DNA from: Aspidiotus rigidus
Lineage: Eukaryota > Arthropoda > Insecta > Hemiptera > Diaspididae
Length of the DNA: 64,000 nucleotides
Direction of reading: 5' to 3'
Assembly (NCBI GenBank): GCA_035079385.1
Contig: JAVHKY010000060.1
Coordinates: 124,001-188,000 of the forward strand
The position numbers and the translations under genes are program-made. The first letter of the stretch is position 1; every line of letters begins with the position of its first letter. Under the pieces are notes generated by a model that worked only from the letters and a program-made list of their open reading frames with translations, was not told where the DNA came from and did not search any database. Positions 1 through 11,720 of this stretch are shown piece by piece.

Positions 1-339
1 GACACTTACAGCTTACAGGTTTGTTTGCCGTGCTGTACGTTCGTACTTACAGCGTACTTATTATATAAACTATCGTACCTGTTAAGTGCTGTAAACTCGC
101 ACGTACAGCATTCGTTTACAGCACTTAACAGGTAATAGACTACCTATTATAAGTTCATACATGTAAAACTCAAATGCTTAATTACAGCCGAATGACTGAA
201 AATTCTGGCAATGTTGTTTGCTATGAACACGAACGGGAACATGCTATTCTTTCATATGACTCATTCCGCATAGGTATGAATCTGTTTGCTCTATCAAACA
301 AACACTGGATAGATTGACCCATTATTTATAAAATAGTTT

Positions 340-474
340 GCCCGTCTAGATTCAGAACCTCTTAACTCCAATTTTTATCATGAATAATGTTTTTGCATGT
401 GCATCACTATGAAATATGCAAAAACATTATTCATGATAAAAATTGGAGTTACGAGGTTTTGAATCTAGACGGGC
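340..474. repeat. Short foldback (inverted repeat) element
   Basis: Two arms of about 57 bp (341-397 and 417-473) are near-perfect reverse complements around a loop of about 19 bp. The ends read GCCCGTCTAGATT and its complement. A few mismatches, such as CAGAACCTCTT against ACGAGGTTTTG, show this is an old duplication and not an assembly mirror. No coding content. A MITE-like foldback is the simplest reading; I did not establish a target duplication. Confidence 0.75.
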
Positions 475-885
475 GAGATGTAGTCACACCCAAATACTCG
501 TAAGATACAATTCAATATATCTGCATCACAGATGAATAAATATTATGTTAATGTGTGTAATAGAGTTCAATTTTCCGTTAATTATAATGTTGCATTCTGA
601 TATGAAAGAACAAAAACGTAGATACAGATGAGCGATTTTTATTTCCCAATCATCAGGTTTTGAACATATTTATAGAAGTACGTTCTCATCGTCTGAATGG
701 AAAATCTATATTCAAAAGGGTTGCATACTCAAAGAGTACAAAAATTACTAGAACCCTTTTAAATATGTATGACGTACCGTAACTTTCAAAAATACATTGA
801 TTGAAGTGAAAAATCTAATTATTATACTCTTTGAAAGACAGAAAAAAGGTGATTATTTGTTGTTTAATAGGTATACATGTACCGC
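475..885. other. Intergenic AT-rich sequence, nothing recognised
   Basis: No coding signal, RNA gene or clear repeat was seen here. Confidence 0.5.
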
Positions 886-1145
886 GTGGACCAGAAAGAT
901 GTTTTTACCGGTTAAATTGGAATTTTCACTCAATCTGTTTCAGAGTACAAACTCGAAACATTAGATGAATGGTACTTCTAAGCTATGAAATTTGTATCCC
1001 ATTTTTGTATTCAATTTGCAACCTTACTCAATTTTCTACAACTTTTTTGAGCCGAGTTATGGATCAAAATGTGGCAAAAATTGACCATTCGCGTTTTTAC
1101 TCTGAAAAAAATTTCTATTTAACTGGGAACATCTTTCTAGTCCAC
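886..1145. mobile_element. MITE-like element with ~34-bp terminal inverted repeats
   Basis: The left end GTGGACCAGAAAGATG and the complement of the right end, GTGGACTAGAAAGATG, match and continue to pair for about 34 bp through a (C/A)CGGTTAAAT-like stretch. The 260-bp element has no coding potential. A related partial copy lies at 26530-26715, which supports a dispersed family. Element superfamily is unknown. Confidence 0.6.
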
Positions 1146-1958
1146 CTAGTATAATATTAAGCCGAAAGCCCGTTTTTTTTTGTTTTTTTTTCTTTCCTTC
1201 AACACGTTGTACTTCTTTTTAGATTTCCAATTTGATCCACAGAGGTGATATTTTTTCAAAAAAATTTCTTTAAATAGACCTTTCTATCTGTACCCGGAAA
1301 AGTTGTTCAATTTTTAATGAGCTGAATGTGTCTCAGAATATATCATCTTCATACACCGATTCCATCTTTGATAGATAGCGCTTGCTTTTTTCTCAGCGAG
1401 TATCGCTGCAATACTGTCATTAAAATTTTTTACATAAACACTCACATCTGTTTCCTTCTTTCGTTTTCAAATAAGGCTGAGCAGGTAAAAACGTTCTCAT
1501 TCAAATTATGTTCCATACAAACTTTCCGGCTTACAGTTTGTAAAATTCATTTCAGTTTACAGTTTAAAGATATGAGTTCATCCAGTACACAGTTTTTCGC
1601 CTTCCAATTTTAGGTCTATCGCTTTCAAATCAACAGTTTTCCAACTTCTACTTTATAATCTTGCATTTCCTACGGACGTTTGTGCACCAATTTGTAAGAA
1701 CAAATCCTCGGAAAACCCAACTGCGTCCTACCTCTAGCGAACAACCTGACAATGGAATTCAACGAAAGACACATACTTATGTGCGGGCGTAATATTAAAG
1801 GTGGGCGGTTGTTGGTAAATGAAAAACTCGAGCGAAATATTTATGCACGCTCGCTTGCTCCCGCTTAAAATACACTCGGTGAGTGTTCGTCGTCGTGGAG
1901 GGTGGTGACGTACAAGTTCTCATCGTTGGTACTTGGAAAAACTCGCGGAAGATTTGAC
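1146..1958. other. Intergenic sequence, nothing recognised
   Basis: T-rich tracts near 1170-1190. The reading frames here are short and show no family resemblance. Confidence 0.5.
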
Positions 1959-2034
1959 GCCTTTGTAGTTCAGCGGTTAGAGCAGTCAGTCACCCGGCAA
2001 GCAAAAGGTTTCGGATTCGGATCCCGACGAGGTG
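1959..2034 (+). repeat. tRNA-derived sequence (tRNA pseudogene or SINE head)
   Basis: The 76-nt stretch has a good A box (TAGTTCAGCGG) with a D stem that pairs (GTTC with GAGC) and a B-box-like GGATTCGGATCC inside a T arm with four good pairs. The acceptor stem pairs at only about five of seven positions and the anticodon stem does not fold, so a working tRNA is unlikely. A tRNA-derived SINE or decayed tRNA gene fits best. Confidence 0.45.
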
Positions 2035-2194
2035 ATCAAATTTTTCGCTCATGTTTTTCATTTATTAACAATCCTCCTTCTTTAATATCACCCCCGCACG
2101 TAAGTATTGTGTCTTTCGCTTGCTAAGTATTTTTTTTTTGTTAAATTCACTCTTCTATATCAGTCATCCACACCTAAATACCCCCTCCCTCACA

Positions 2195-3200
2195 CTATGG
2201 AGTACCTCTGGAACTACATACCAACCAAGGTTTAAATTCTAAATTAAAAGTGTTTGCAGAGCTCGCAAGAATATTGGGTCCAAGAAGAAGTCATACCACA
2301 CCCCCTCAACCCATAGTCTGATGGCATGTTAGAATGATTTAACCATACTGGTACTGTGGACAAGTTTCTAGCCAAAGTCATCAATGAAGGACAAAAGGAC
2401 TGGGATATGTGGATACCCCTGTTCTCCTAGCCATCAGTGCATGGGTCTACAAAGGAAACTCTAGCGAAGATTATTCTTGGATGCGAGCTACGGTTACCAT
2501 GTAATCTGGAGTTTGGAGCACCTCCTCACAAACCACAGGATGTTCAAGGTATTTGATGCAATTCAAGGAGCAATTTCAGAAGGTCCATGAGCTCGTTTCA
2601 GACAATTTAGAAATTGCCAGGGAAAAAAATGGAAGCTCGATATGACATTGGCGCTGTAGAAGACGTTTCCGAACTTGGTGATAAAGTACAACCCACGGAG
2701 GAAGAGAGGAAGAAGCCCAAAACTTCAAAGCAATGGTGAAAGCCCGTGTACAGTAGTTAAACAGATATACCACATTAGTCATAAAAAGAAACTAAAAGTT
2801 GTCCGTCGGATCGTTTGATGGCTACTCGGCTGGGTGATTCTGAACGGGATATTTAGAACTAATGAGAGGGCAACGTGGTGTATAGGAGAGCGCGATAAAA
2901 TAAACAGGCTAATGTCTGAATGGGGAAGCATTGAGAAAATACGAGAAGGATAAGTTGCACAATTTGACCGCAATCTAGAACCTTAAGAAAATATCTGAAA
3001 TAGTGTCCACGGATATACCTATAAGCCCGAGAAATAGCCGAAATAACGATCAGTATTGAATTATAGAATTTGTTGTGATTATTGTGCTCTCGCATTAATT
3101 GTGATTGCACACAGTGTTTGCATGCTTAACGTGCATAGAAGTATTGTGAATTTTTGGTACAAGTAATAAAGTTCGATACAGTGTCTGGTGGAACGTCTCA
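2195..3200 (+). mobile_element. Decayed Ty3/Gypsy relic: integrase C-terminus plus 3' LTR end
   Basis: From 2195 to about 2850 the plus strand follows the integrase region of the intact Gypsy at 55970-61434, from its Phe-Gly-Val-Pro stretch through the GPY/F tail. It carries in-frame stops (for example TAG near 2429) and frameshifts. At about 2990-3200 it follows the end of that element's LTR: CAAGTAATAAAGTTCGA beside CAGTAATAAAGCTCGG, and GGTGGAACGTCTCA beside GGTAGAACGTCACA. The copy lacks gag, protease, reverse transcriptase and a 5' LTR. It is an old, 5'-deleted relative of the intact family, not a copy of the same age. Confidence 0.8.
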
Positions 3201-4514
3201 ATATTCTTGATATCAGTTTTCAGATTACATTGCATTATGATCATTACTCTCATACCGTAAAATAGACATTTTTGAAATTAAATTAATAGCCTAGGTTTCT
3301 GCGACGTCAATCAGTAAATAGCTCTAAGCAAGACTACCCCTTGTTGATCCAACAGGCAACTGATAAGGTCATGGGGAACGAAGATTATAACATAAATAAT
3401 TTGGAGTGAGACTTAATTAAGAAATCAGATATGTATTTAGAATCTTTAAACTTCTCAACGTTTGTTCATCAATCTCTACATATTAAGAAATTCGTCATGA
3501 TTGAACAAAAATACAATGATCTTAGCTCCTTGTGTTATTCTTATGAGTGTCAACATGTCAGTTGGATCAATGTTGGGTAGTTTTGCTAGTACTTATTCAC
3601 TGTTTGATGACAATTTGACGTTACAGAAACCTAGCCTATTATCTTTTCAACTTTTGTTTATTTCATCTATTGAAAGACTAAAACTTCGCCTAAGGAAAGT
3701 CTATGATTTGAGGCGAACAGTAGAAATTTGGTCATATTTCATTGAATGTTGGCTCTGAAATTTGAATAGATTCTGTATAATAGTCATATCCAGCTCCAAC
3801 AAACTTCTTTCAACTCAGAAAGTTCATCTCCCCTCCTCCCTCCCATTTTATGTGAAAAGAAGCGCTTTGAATATTTTATACATACGTTTTTTTTTCTCTC
3901 CTTTTTTTTTTTTTTTTTAATTTGAGAAGAAAATGTCGCCTTTTGGCGCGCACATGGCAAGGTTTCTATAAATGGTTAACATTCAAACTTCTGGATTCCG
4001 GCCAACTTGTACTGTGCAGAAGTCTAGTGTACGATAACAAAAAGTAACAAAGCGAAGCAAATGTCCTAAACTTAAAATGATGATATAATGATTTCATCGG
4101 TATCATTTTCAAATATCTATATACCAAAGTTCGGTTGATTTGTTTCTCGTACCGGTCATATTATTTTCAATGAACTACGCGTTTCTCTCTTTTAGTGTGT
4201 TATGGTTAACTGAGAGAAAACCCTTGGTAGACTTGATACGATGAACAGCAATTCTGAATCAGTTATAATTTTTTTTTGTCAAAATTACAAATATTTTCAA
4301 TAATATTAACTATAATTTGGTATTACTATTTATTTTTGGATCAAAAATATACGTATTATCTTTTACGATTGAGAACATACGTGTGTTGATGCGTGTCTAA
4401 TTCTCGTGCGTTATTTCGGGCGCTTATCTTCTCGTGTTACCTACTTTCTTGAAGATACCTGTATACTCTTTCGAATTTATCAGTGCTTCGTGTACTTCTC
4501 TATAATATTGCGTC
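3201..4514. other. Intergenic sequence and possible LINE 5' untranslated region
   Basis: Holds a T-rich tract near 3891-3920. The last ~130 bases before 4515 may be the 5' UTR of the LINE that follows, but its start cannot be fixed from sequence alone. Confidence 0.4.
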
Positions 4515-5309
4515 ATGACACAACCGGAATGTTATGAATGCCGTCGATTTATCAGCACCGTGACTGGCAAATGTACGCACTGTGGACACCTTCAATCGAC
4601 AGCCGGTGGAGCAAATAAAACCAAAACCTCAAAAATAAATGACTTTAATTCTAATCTTACTCGCACTCTTCCTCACGATAACGCGAACTTCGAGCAAGAA
4701 TCAGTAGCGGAAAGTAAGTAGTAATGACCTGCGGTTGGGCGAACAACCCTTTCTTGAACTATCGGCTAAGCTAGACAGGGTCACTTTTTGAGGAGAACTC
4801 CAAACTGACTTCGGAAAACATAGAACTTCGGGAAAACTGTGTTCGTCGGTAGGATCAATTGAAAAGCCTCGGTAAACGCGTCAATGAACTTAAACACAAG
4901 GAAAAATACCGTCGTAATTTCTGGTGTACCTGCACGCAAGGATGAGAATCTCAAAACAATCGTCAAGAACACTGTGCTCGACGTGCAGCGGGAGTGAGCC
5001 TAAATGGAGCAGAGATAGATAGATATCTGTCATCGTTTGCCGTCAAGAAATATTGATCGACCCCCCAGTATTGTCGTAAAATTAACTAGACATAGTGTAA
5101 AGAACGAGTTTATAAAGCAATGCAAGGAAAAACGTCTCAAACTGTCACTGATTGGCATGAAATCGGAGGATCGTATTTACGTCGAAGAGCACTCACCACC
5201 AGAAAACAGTGCACTGTTCTACAAAGCTCGATGCCTGCACCAACCAATGAGAATTTCATATGAAAAAGATCTGGAAACACTCAAGGAGAGAAGTGCCGCC
5301 CGAAACTAG
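4515..5309 (+). pseudogene. LINE ORF1 protein, broken into two frames
   Basis: A first segment (4515-4721) begins at an ATG and carries a Cys-rich start with two CxxC pairs (CYEC at residues 8-11, CTHC at 20-23), as in zinc-ribbon N-termini of some insect LINE ORF1 proteins. The middle is disrupted by stops and frameshifts. A second segment (5037-5309) has the RNA-binding-like C-terminal domain, with RPPSIVVKLTRHSVKNEF and later RIYVEEHSPPENSALFYKAR. That domain is shared by LINE ORF1 proteins and the baculovirus FP-like fold. The segment lies about 190 bp before the ORF2 start, the order expected for a non-LTR retrotransposon. Family assignment is from motif memory, so the exact clade is open. 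Confidence 0.65.
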
Positions 5310-5494
5310 TTTCCAACAAACATGAGACTGGTCGACGTACGTCGCTTTTTTTCGTAAGCAAATTTCAGTGGTACCAAATAATGTATTCATCTTTAGTTGA
5401 TGTTACTCTACAAGCATATCATTATTATTTTTATTATTATTGTAACCTGCCTTGTGTCCCCTCAACCGGTCATCCCCACCTCCAACGCCGTCAC

Positions 5495-5822
5495 ATGATT
5501 TTTTATCAAGACGTGCGAGGGTTGCGTACAAAAATTCATCATGTCTACCAAACAATATCGGGGCTGAATTATCAATTAATAGCGCTTACCGAAACATGGC
5601 TACATGACGGAATACAGTCGGGTGAGGTTTTTGACTAAAGATACAACGTGTACAGGCATGATAGATGCAAAAGTTCGCAAGCAACGGTGCAAGGTGGTGG
5701 AGTATTACTATATAGCTGTGAAAAAAGTCATTGAGTTAGAAGTTAATAATGAAACGTGTGGAAATGTTTGGCTAAAACTACATAATTATAAAGGTGAAGG
5801 AACAACACTGTACGTAGCAGTT
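5495..5822 (+). pseudogene. LINE ORF2 N-terminus, apurinic-like endonuclease fragment
   Basis: Starting at ATG 5495 the frame reads IFYQDVRGLRTKI and then LIALTETWLHDGI, the signature start of the APE-type endonuclease of non-LTR retrotransposons, where the TETW glutamate is a metal ligand. The frame breaks at 5638. The remainder (YNVYRHDR-like, then the AVKK and VWLKL stretch of the frame opening at 5604) continues in two other frames to about 5822, where homology ends abruptly at an unrelated repeat. Only the first ~110 residues of a normally ~900-residue protein remain. The element is therefore cut on its 3' side, unlike the usual 5' truncation of LINEs, which suggests a later insertion or deletion. 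Confidence 0.7.
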
Positions 5823-5839
5823 TTTGGGTTCGAGCTCGT

Positions 5840-6010
5840 TCTACGAGCCGCAAACCAGTTGCAATCGCTTTTACCGACTTTTCTAACTAGAAAAGTGAGG
5901 TATTACACCCGTAGCAAGGTGAATGGGGGGAGGGGGCAATGAACTTTCTCGACGTTTTAGAGGTCCTACATCACAACTAGCATAAAAAAATTTCCGGTCT
6001 CGTTATCACG
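5840..6010. repeat. Dispersed repeat with palindromic TTTTCTAACTAGAAAAG core
   Basis: The stretch holds ACCGACTTTTCTAACTAGAAAAGT, then a GAGGTATTACACCCGT-like segment, then TTTCTCGACGTTTTAGAGG. The same blocks recur near 6465-6555, 16665-16695, 17040-17130, 17400-17470, 32455-32490, 33320-33345 and, inverted, at 35850-35940. Some copies sit inside LINE RNase H relics, so part of the block may be LINE 3' sequence. Confidence 0.55.
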
Positions 6011-6580
6011 TATTTTTATTTTTACGCATTTCTCCTTTTTTCGAATTCAAAGATAATACGTATATATTTTTTTCATCTGATCTTATTCATTTTTTGATAT
6101 CAAGGTGTCATCTAAATTTTCAAATATTTTTTCATATTGCCTACCTATGATTCTCATTCATAACAAAACGAAAAAAATAGAAATTCTCCAGATAACTTTT
6201 CTCTAGACCTATATTCAAAATATTTATGCGAACACAAATTACTCGTAGCACCTCCTAATTCCGTTATTTACCAATTTGGGTAAGGTACATGAAACAAAGG
6301 GAGTAACTCTGGGGTTTAATTTTACATATTTGGCATTACTTGGTCAGATACACTATTTTCTTTGTATCTTTTCATCTCATTGTTCAATTTGCTTAATTTT
6401 CTTTTCAAGCTTTTCTTCTTTCCCAATTTTGTTCAATTTTTACTCTTACCAGTCAGGTATTACTCCCGACACAATTGTGACGGCGAAGCCCGGGAAGAAT
6501 TTTCTCGACGTTTTAGAGGTCCTAGATCACCCTGAGACTAATAAAAATATTTCAGGTTGTAAAGTATCCGCTCTTTCGCA

Positions 6581-6900
<320 letters not shown>

Positions 6901-7029
6901 TTTGCTCGAAAGTTGGGTTGATATTCGTCCTCCCGCCTCTTTCATCCATTTTCTCGCTCTTTTAAATTCTTCTTCTATTCCAAATATTTCAAGTCTTTTC
7001 CTGTTATCCGAATAAAATCGTCATTAGGG

Positions 7030-7620
7030 AGTTATAATAAGCTTGGTGTTGTTATTGAGCTCAGATGTGGGAGAGGGAATGAGAGCATGAGAGAAGCATA
7101 AGATGAGGGATGAGAAGTGTACGTGTGTGTGAGTCTAGGGTGACTGATTCTGTGGCTAACCCTTATTCACACTCTGTGGCAACAACATGAGACTATACGT
7201 GAGGTACACAACTTAGTTTTCAATAACACTTTAATTCCAAAATCAAATTCTTTTGAAATACTCCGGTTTAAAGTGGGGCGTATAATGACGCGATATTCTT
7301 GCTCCCATGCTTGCAAAATGGGGTGGGACGGTTGCTATTGCACTCTTTTGAGTTTTCATTCATAAGTGGCGGTTTTAATTCTCTTAAAGATAACATTTTT
7401 TGGTTATTCTCTCATAGATTGCGATGAGAGCGTGAATACAAATTATGATTGGATGAAGAGAAGAGCAGCTGGAAATAACATAAAATGATGCTCGGGGATT
7501 GGAGATGATCAAGAGTGAATTATGAGTAGAGGGGCGAGAGATGGTGAGGATATATGTGAGCCTCATTGAGAGAACGATTTATAGAATAAGTTGGAGTTAT
7601 GAAGAAAGGATTTAAGCGAA
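7030..7620 (-). mobile_element. LINE 3' relic (RNase H family, subfamily 1)
   Basis: On the minus strand the block near 7384-7566 encodes a peptide with the same run as the relic at 19680 (His-Ala-Leu-Ile-Ala-Ile). The block near 7040-7160 shares GAGTCTAGGGTGACTGATTC with 48200-48230. The two blocks keep the same order as in the copies at 19680-20420 and 47950-49350. No reading frame is intact. It is taken as LINE because the 19680 copy shows an RNase H motif. Confidence 0.6.
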
Positions 7621-8152
7621 ATGATTACTAGTAGGCAGAGGTAAAAATTATTTCATTTTTTTATTTATATTTAGATTTCTTTTAAATTGACGAGTCACTA
7701 AGAGAGTGTCACAGAGCTATGAGCTCAGTGGTTTTGAAAAGTGAAGATGAGAAAAAAGGAATTTAATTGTTGGAAGAACTGAAAGATGTTAACAACAAAT
7801 GGAGAGTCATCTGATAGTGCTTCTATGTGATTTGTGAGAGATAATGGACATCAATCAAGAAAATGACCTTCGCTCCGATCTGATTAGTGTTTAGACTATT
7901 CAATTTAATGTATTAAATTTAAATTTGAGATCGTCACAAAGCTCATATCTCCCAATTTTCCTCATTCCTTTCTGGCTGGCTCGGTAGTGATCAAATCGAA
8001 GTTTTGTCCGTACTAAATTGAACCAGAGTTCACGAATTAATCATAATATTAAATGTAAATAAAGTTCTAATTCTAAATTACCAACTTTCACACGATATGA
8101 CGGTAAAATTTTCTTTTTGCCATTATAATGATATTATGCATGATCGCGTAAA
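7621..8152. other. Intergenic AT-rich sequence, nothing recognised
   Basis: No convincing frame, RNA or repeat structure seen. Confidence 0.45.
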
Positions 8153-8483
8153 GTGCGCGCTACACGATCAATATTTATGAGTCAATTTTCGCATCAATTA
8201 ATGATGACCCTGCCTTCAATAAATTGATGACAGAAATTTTTCTTGTGGGTTCTTCCACACAATTAAATTAAATATCAACTGCCACAACAGAACAAAACTG
8301 ATAGTAATAGAACACTGAAAACTTGATGGCTGCTTCAAGAAATTCAAATTTGACGCCTTATCAATTTATTGACGATCTAGTATCAATTCTTGACACGCGT
8401 ACCAACCACACGTTCAATTATTCGATAACAGAAAAATTGAACCTCAATATTGACGCATGATATATTAATCGTTTAGCGCGCCC
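8153..8483. repeat. MITE-like inverted repeat, degenerate ends
   Basis: The left end GTGCGCGCTACACGATCAAT pairs, as reverse complement, with the right end near 8435-8483, which reads GGGCGCGCTAAACGATTAAT on the minus strand. Pairing weakens inward. No coding content; boundaries are approximate. Confidence 0.5.
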
Positions 8484-10017
8484 TTAAGGGTGAAGCCAAT
8501 GAGTGCATGCACAAGCTCACCCAATATGCTCAGCTGGGTTGCTACAGGCTTCTAGCCGCGTGCTGGTCGTTTGGACAATTTATCCTACAATTTCGTTACT
8601 GTAAGCTTAATCTATATTATACTAAACATTCATATTCATAAATTTAGTAGGTATATACTCGTTTTCGTCAATCTTTGTGCCGTGAATTATTTTCTATCTC
8701 ACTCTCTTGTTCTTAAGCCAACATAGCAGTGTTACCAAAGAGTATAAATTAATGATTACTAAATTGGGGTGATTGTACGTAATGGTACTCCAGTGCGTGT
8801 TAGATTAGCCCTTTGCTCCTTTCCTTACGCTGGAAAATAAAACTCAGACTTCAATCTACGCACTGAAGGGTGCCGCATAATCGTTAGCGAATACCTCTGA
8901 TATCCGTAGACTGACGGAGTACATTTTTTATGTCCCGTTAGGTGGTGAAAAGAAGTGAAGACCTCGAGATCCGAAGAAACCTTTTTCATTTTTTCGGTTA
9001 GATCAAGAGTGACAGATGAGAATGTGGTGAGCCGCCTGTTTAAACTTAAGTAGACAAAGATTTGAATGGGCCCAGCAAGTCTTCCACTATCCGTTCCACC
9101 TTCGACCGTTTATTAAATTTCTCGATGTGAATTATGATGAAAAACAATAAATAATCTTGTCATCTTATCTTCTCATAACTCTTTGTGTATGGATATTGAT
9201 TATTAGTTATGAAATTATGATCACAAGCCAAGATGCTGTAGTCTGCTTTCTATACGATTATGAACTATCCCCGATTCCTGGTACTTGACTCCTGGTACGA
9301 GTTTTGGAAAAATCAGCATTCAAACAAACTTAGAGCAATCAAAGCAGTCCCCTGGACTTCTTCCAGTTGCAGTAACTATCATAAAGAAATCATTCTCCCC
9401 CGCCTCACAATTGGTCAAACGCGTCCCACTATAATTCCTATCTTTTTTTAGGTTTATTCTTTTTATCGAAACTTGTCCATTAATGAAACTCGCTCGCTAT
9501 GTGCTGCGTATTCGGTAAGGGGAATACATATTAAACTGCACAAGAAAAAAAAGTAAATTAGGTAACCTAGTTTTGAAATGGATTGCCAAGGAAGGCTCAT
9601 TCACAAGATATTAACAGATGGAATAAATCAATGAATTGCAATATCAAAGTCAATAGTGATGTGCGAGCATAGATACGATAAGAGTACGAAGAAATGCACT
9701 ATAAATGTCGTTCTCACGCATTTTGTTGCATTGTATGTTCAATGTAGTACTTTCAACAGAAGAAGGGGCCGGTTTCTGCCTGACCATTGTTGAAGCGGTT
9801 ATAGTTGAATCTGTCAACTTTTTTCCTGGCAGTGAGTGTAGTGAAGTACTTGTGAAGCGATTGATAAGTGTACTCATAATTCAAGAGTGATTTGAATGGA
9901 CAAATTGTGTACAGTTCGCTGAAACATCAACTGTTCCGCTAAAACTTTGGACAGACGCCTACAATTGAGCACAATCAAATTCCGCATTTCACAACAATGA
10001 CATCATGATGGAAAAAG
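8484..10017. other. Intergenic sequence, nothing recognised
   Basis: Contains only short frames without family resemblance. The last 100 bases may be decayed MULE coding sequence upstream of the SWIM finger at 10018. Confidence 0.4.
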
Positions 10018-10313
10018 GTGTACGCATTACTTCACCGCATCATCCAAGAATGCTACAGAAGCATCAGAAACGTGACGGCAAATGGGCGGATTTCGGCGAG
10101 TTTAAATCATGGCGGACAGACCGTATCAGCCTCTGGAGTTAAATGTACATGCCCTGCATACTTGAAAAAACGACAATGTAAACATGCGCTAGGCATCCAA
10201 ATCTGACGGCAAGAAATTAGTGTGCCGGCAAAAGCTAAGACTATCCCTCTGGGACAGAAAAGGAGAAGAGGTCGTCCCGCAAAGGCCAAGAAGGCCCTCA
10301 TTGTACAATAGTT
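10018..10313 (+). pseudogene. MULE transposase C-terminus with SWIM zinc finger, relic
   Basis: The frame reads CTCPAYLKKRQCKHALGI, a SWIM-type finger (CxC...CxH) found C-terminal to the catalytic domain of many Mutator-like transposases. A TGA at 10204-10206 interrupts it. The same frame then continues with IPLGQKRRRGRPAKAKKAL and ends at TAG near 10311; the RGRP AT-hook tail is typical of the same insect MULE group. The catalytic region upstream is not recognisable. A single nonsense codon within an otherwise clean tail suggests moderate age. A related relic lies at 46355-46780 on the other strand. Confidence 0.75.
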
Positions 10314-11050
10314 GACGGTGCGTTTGTTTATAAAATGGGAACTGAAATAATTTTTTTTTTTTGCGTACAGTTATGTTGTGTGATATGAAATTGTTCCTGG
10401 GCATATGTATTTTTATGAAGTGGACATTGAATTTCTTCTGCATTATGATAATTTGTAGTCCTAAAAATTTTTTTTCTCGTCATTAATACTTTCTTCTTGT
10501 GAAACATTTAAGTATGTTCTTGTTTATCATTTTGAAATGCTGCATAAGTCCCTTTCTTTATCTTGTGCTTCCTATCATTTTTCTCGGGCTGATAAATGGG
10601 TGCCATTTGGTAATGTTCTCGACGACTAAACTACCGAGCGTTGCTTACATATTAGATATTTGTTTCTTTTTTTCCATATATTATTCGTCAAGTATATAGG
10701 GAATGATCGTTAGTGGTAAAAGTGTACACGGTACACTGCAATTGGGTTCCGCTATTGTTTTTTTTTCTTCTTGTTTTCCTTCTTGGGATGTTCCCTCGTG
10801 TGTACCAGAAATTAGAAATACATTACGCGCTACACTCGTTCTTTGATGAATTCTCATCGATATTAGAATACTGTTTTCTTTCTTTCTTTACAATTCTTCT
10901 GATCATTTTATCATAATCTTGCCAAAACTTATTCATGTCTAGATAGGTACGCTCGATTCAATGACCCAAGTGATCATTTCAAATAATTATTGATGAAAAA
11001 TATTTTTAATTATTTTTCATCGAACATCAGTGAAATTGCGATTGAAATGT
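10314..11050. other. Intergenic T-rich sequence, nothing recognised
   Basis: Low-complexity frames rich in Phe and Leu only. Confidence 0.4.
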
Positions 11051-11720
11051 TGATTCTATTAATTTTTCAATTTTTCTTCCCCTAGTCTAATTTTAATATT
11101 GACTCCATCAATTTTTTATGGTTTCTCCCTTGGTCTGCTTGAAATGTTGATTCTATCTACTTTTCAATGGTTCCTCCCCTAATTTCTTCTTTTTTTTTTT
11201 CATTCATTTGGACAGTTTTCTCGTGGGTACAAACCATGGTAGATAGTAGTTTGAGAACACAGGAACGTAACACAATTTTATATATTTGATTAGGAATTGA
11301 CTAGAGTGGAAAAGGAATGAAATAAAAGAGAGGAAAAGAACGAAAAAACAAAAGAAATTTTAATGAAGGAAAAGTTGCAAAATTTCCAAGAGTTAGAAAT
11401 AAATACAAAATTTCGGAAAGTTCAAGGTAATTTTGAAAGTATACGGACACTGTAACACAAAAAATATCGAAAAAATCTCTGAAGAGTCCAGAATGCAAGT
11501 AAAATATTTAAGAGGAAAAAGAAAGGAATTTCCTACATTGAAATTTCTTTTGTTTTTTTGTTCATTTCCTTTCATTTATTTCATTTATTTTCCGGTGCAG
11601 TCAGTTCCTGGTCAAATATATATAACTATGTTACGTTCCAATGTTTTCAATTTATACTATAATATGTTCCTCCCTTAGTCTGAATGAAATGTTGATTCTA
11701 TCAATTTTTTGATATGAAAT
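11051..11720. repeat. Fragments of a ~49-bp satellite
   Basis: Units of the form GATTCTATCAATTTTT, then ATGGTTTCTCCCTT, then GGTCTAATTCAAATGTT occur about three times at 11051-11190 and once more at 11650-11715. The same unit forms arrays at 50525-50950 and 61660-62235. The DNA between the two patches here is unrelated AT-rich sequence. Confidence 0.7.
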
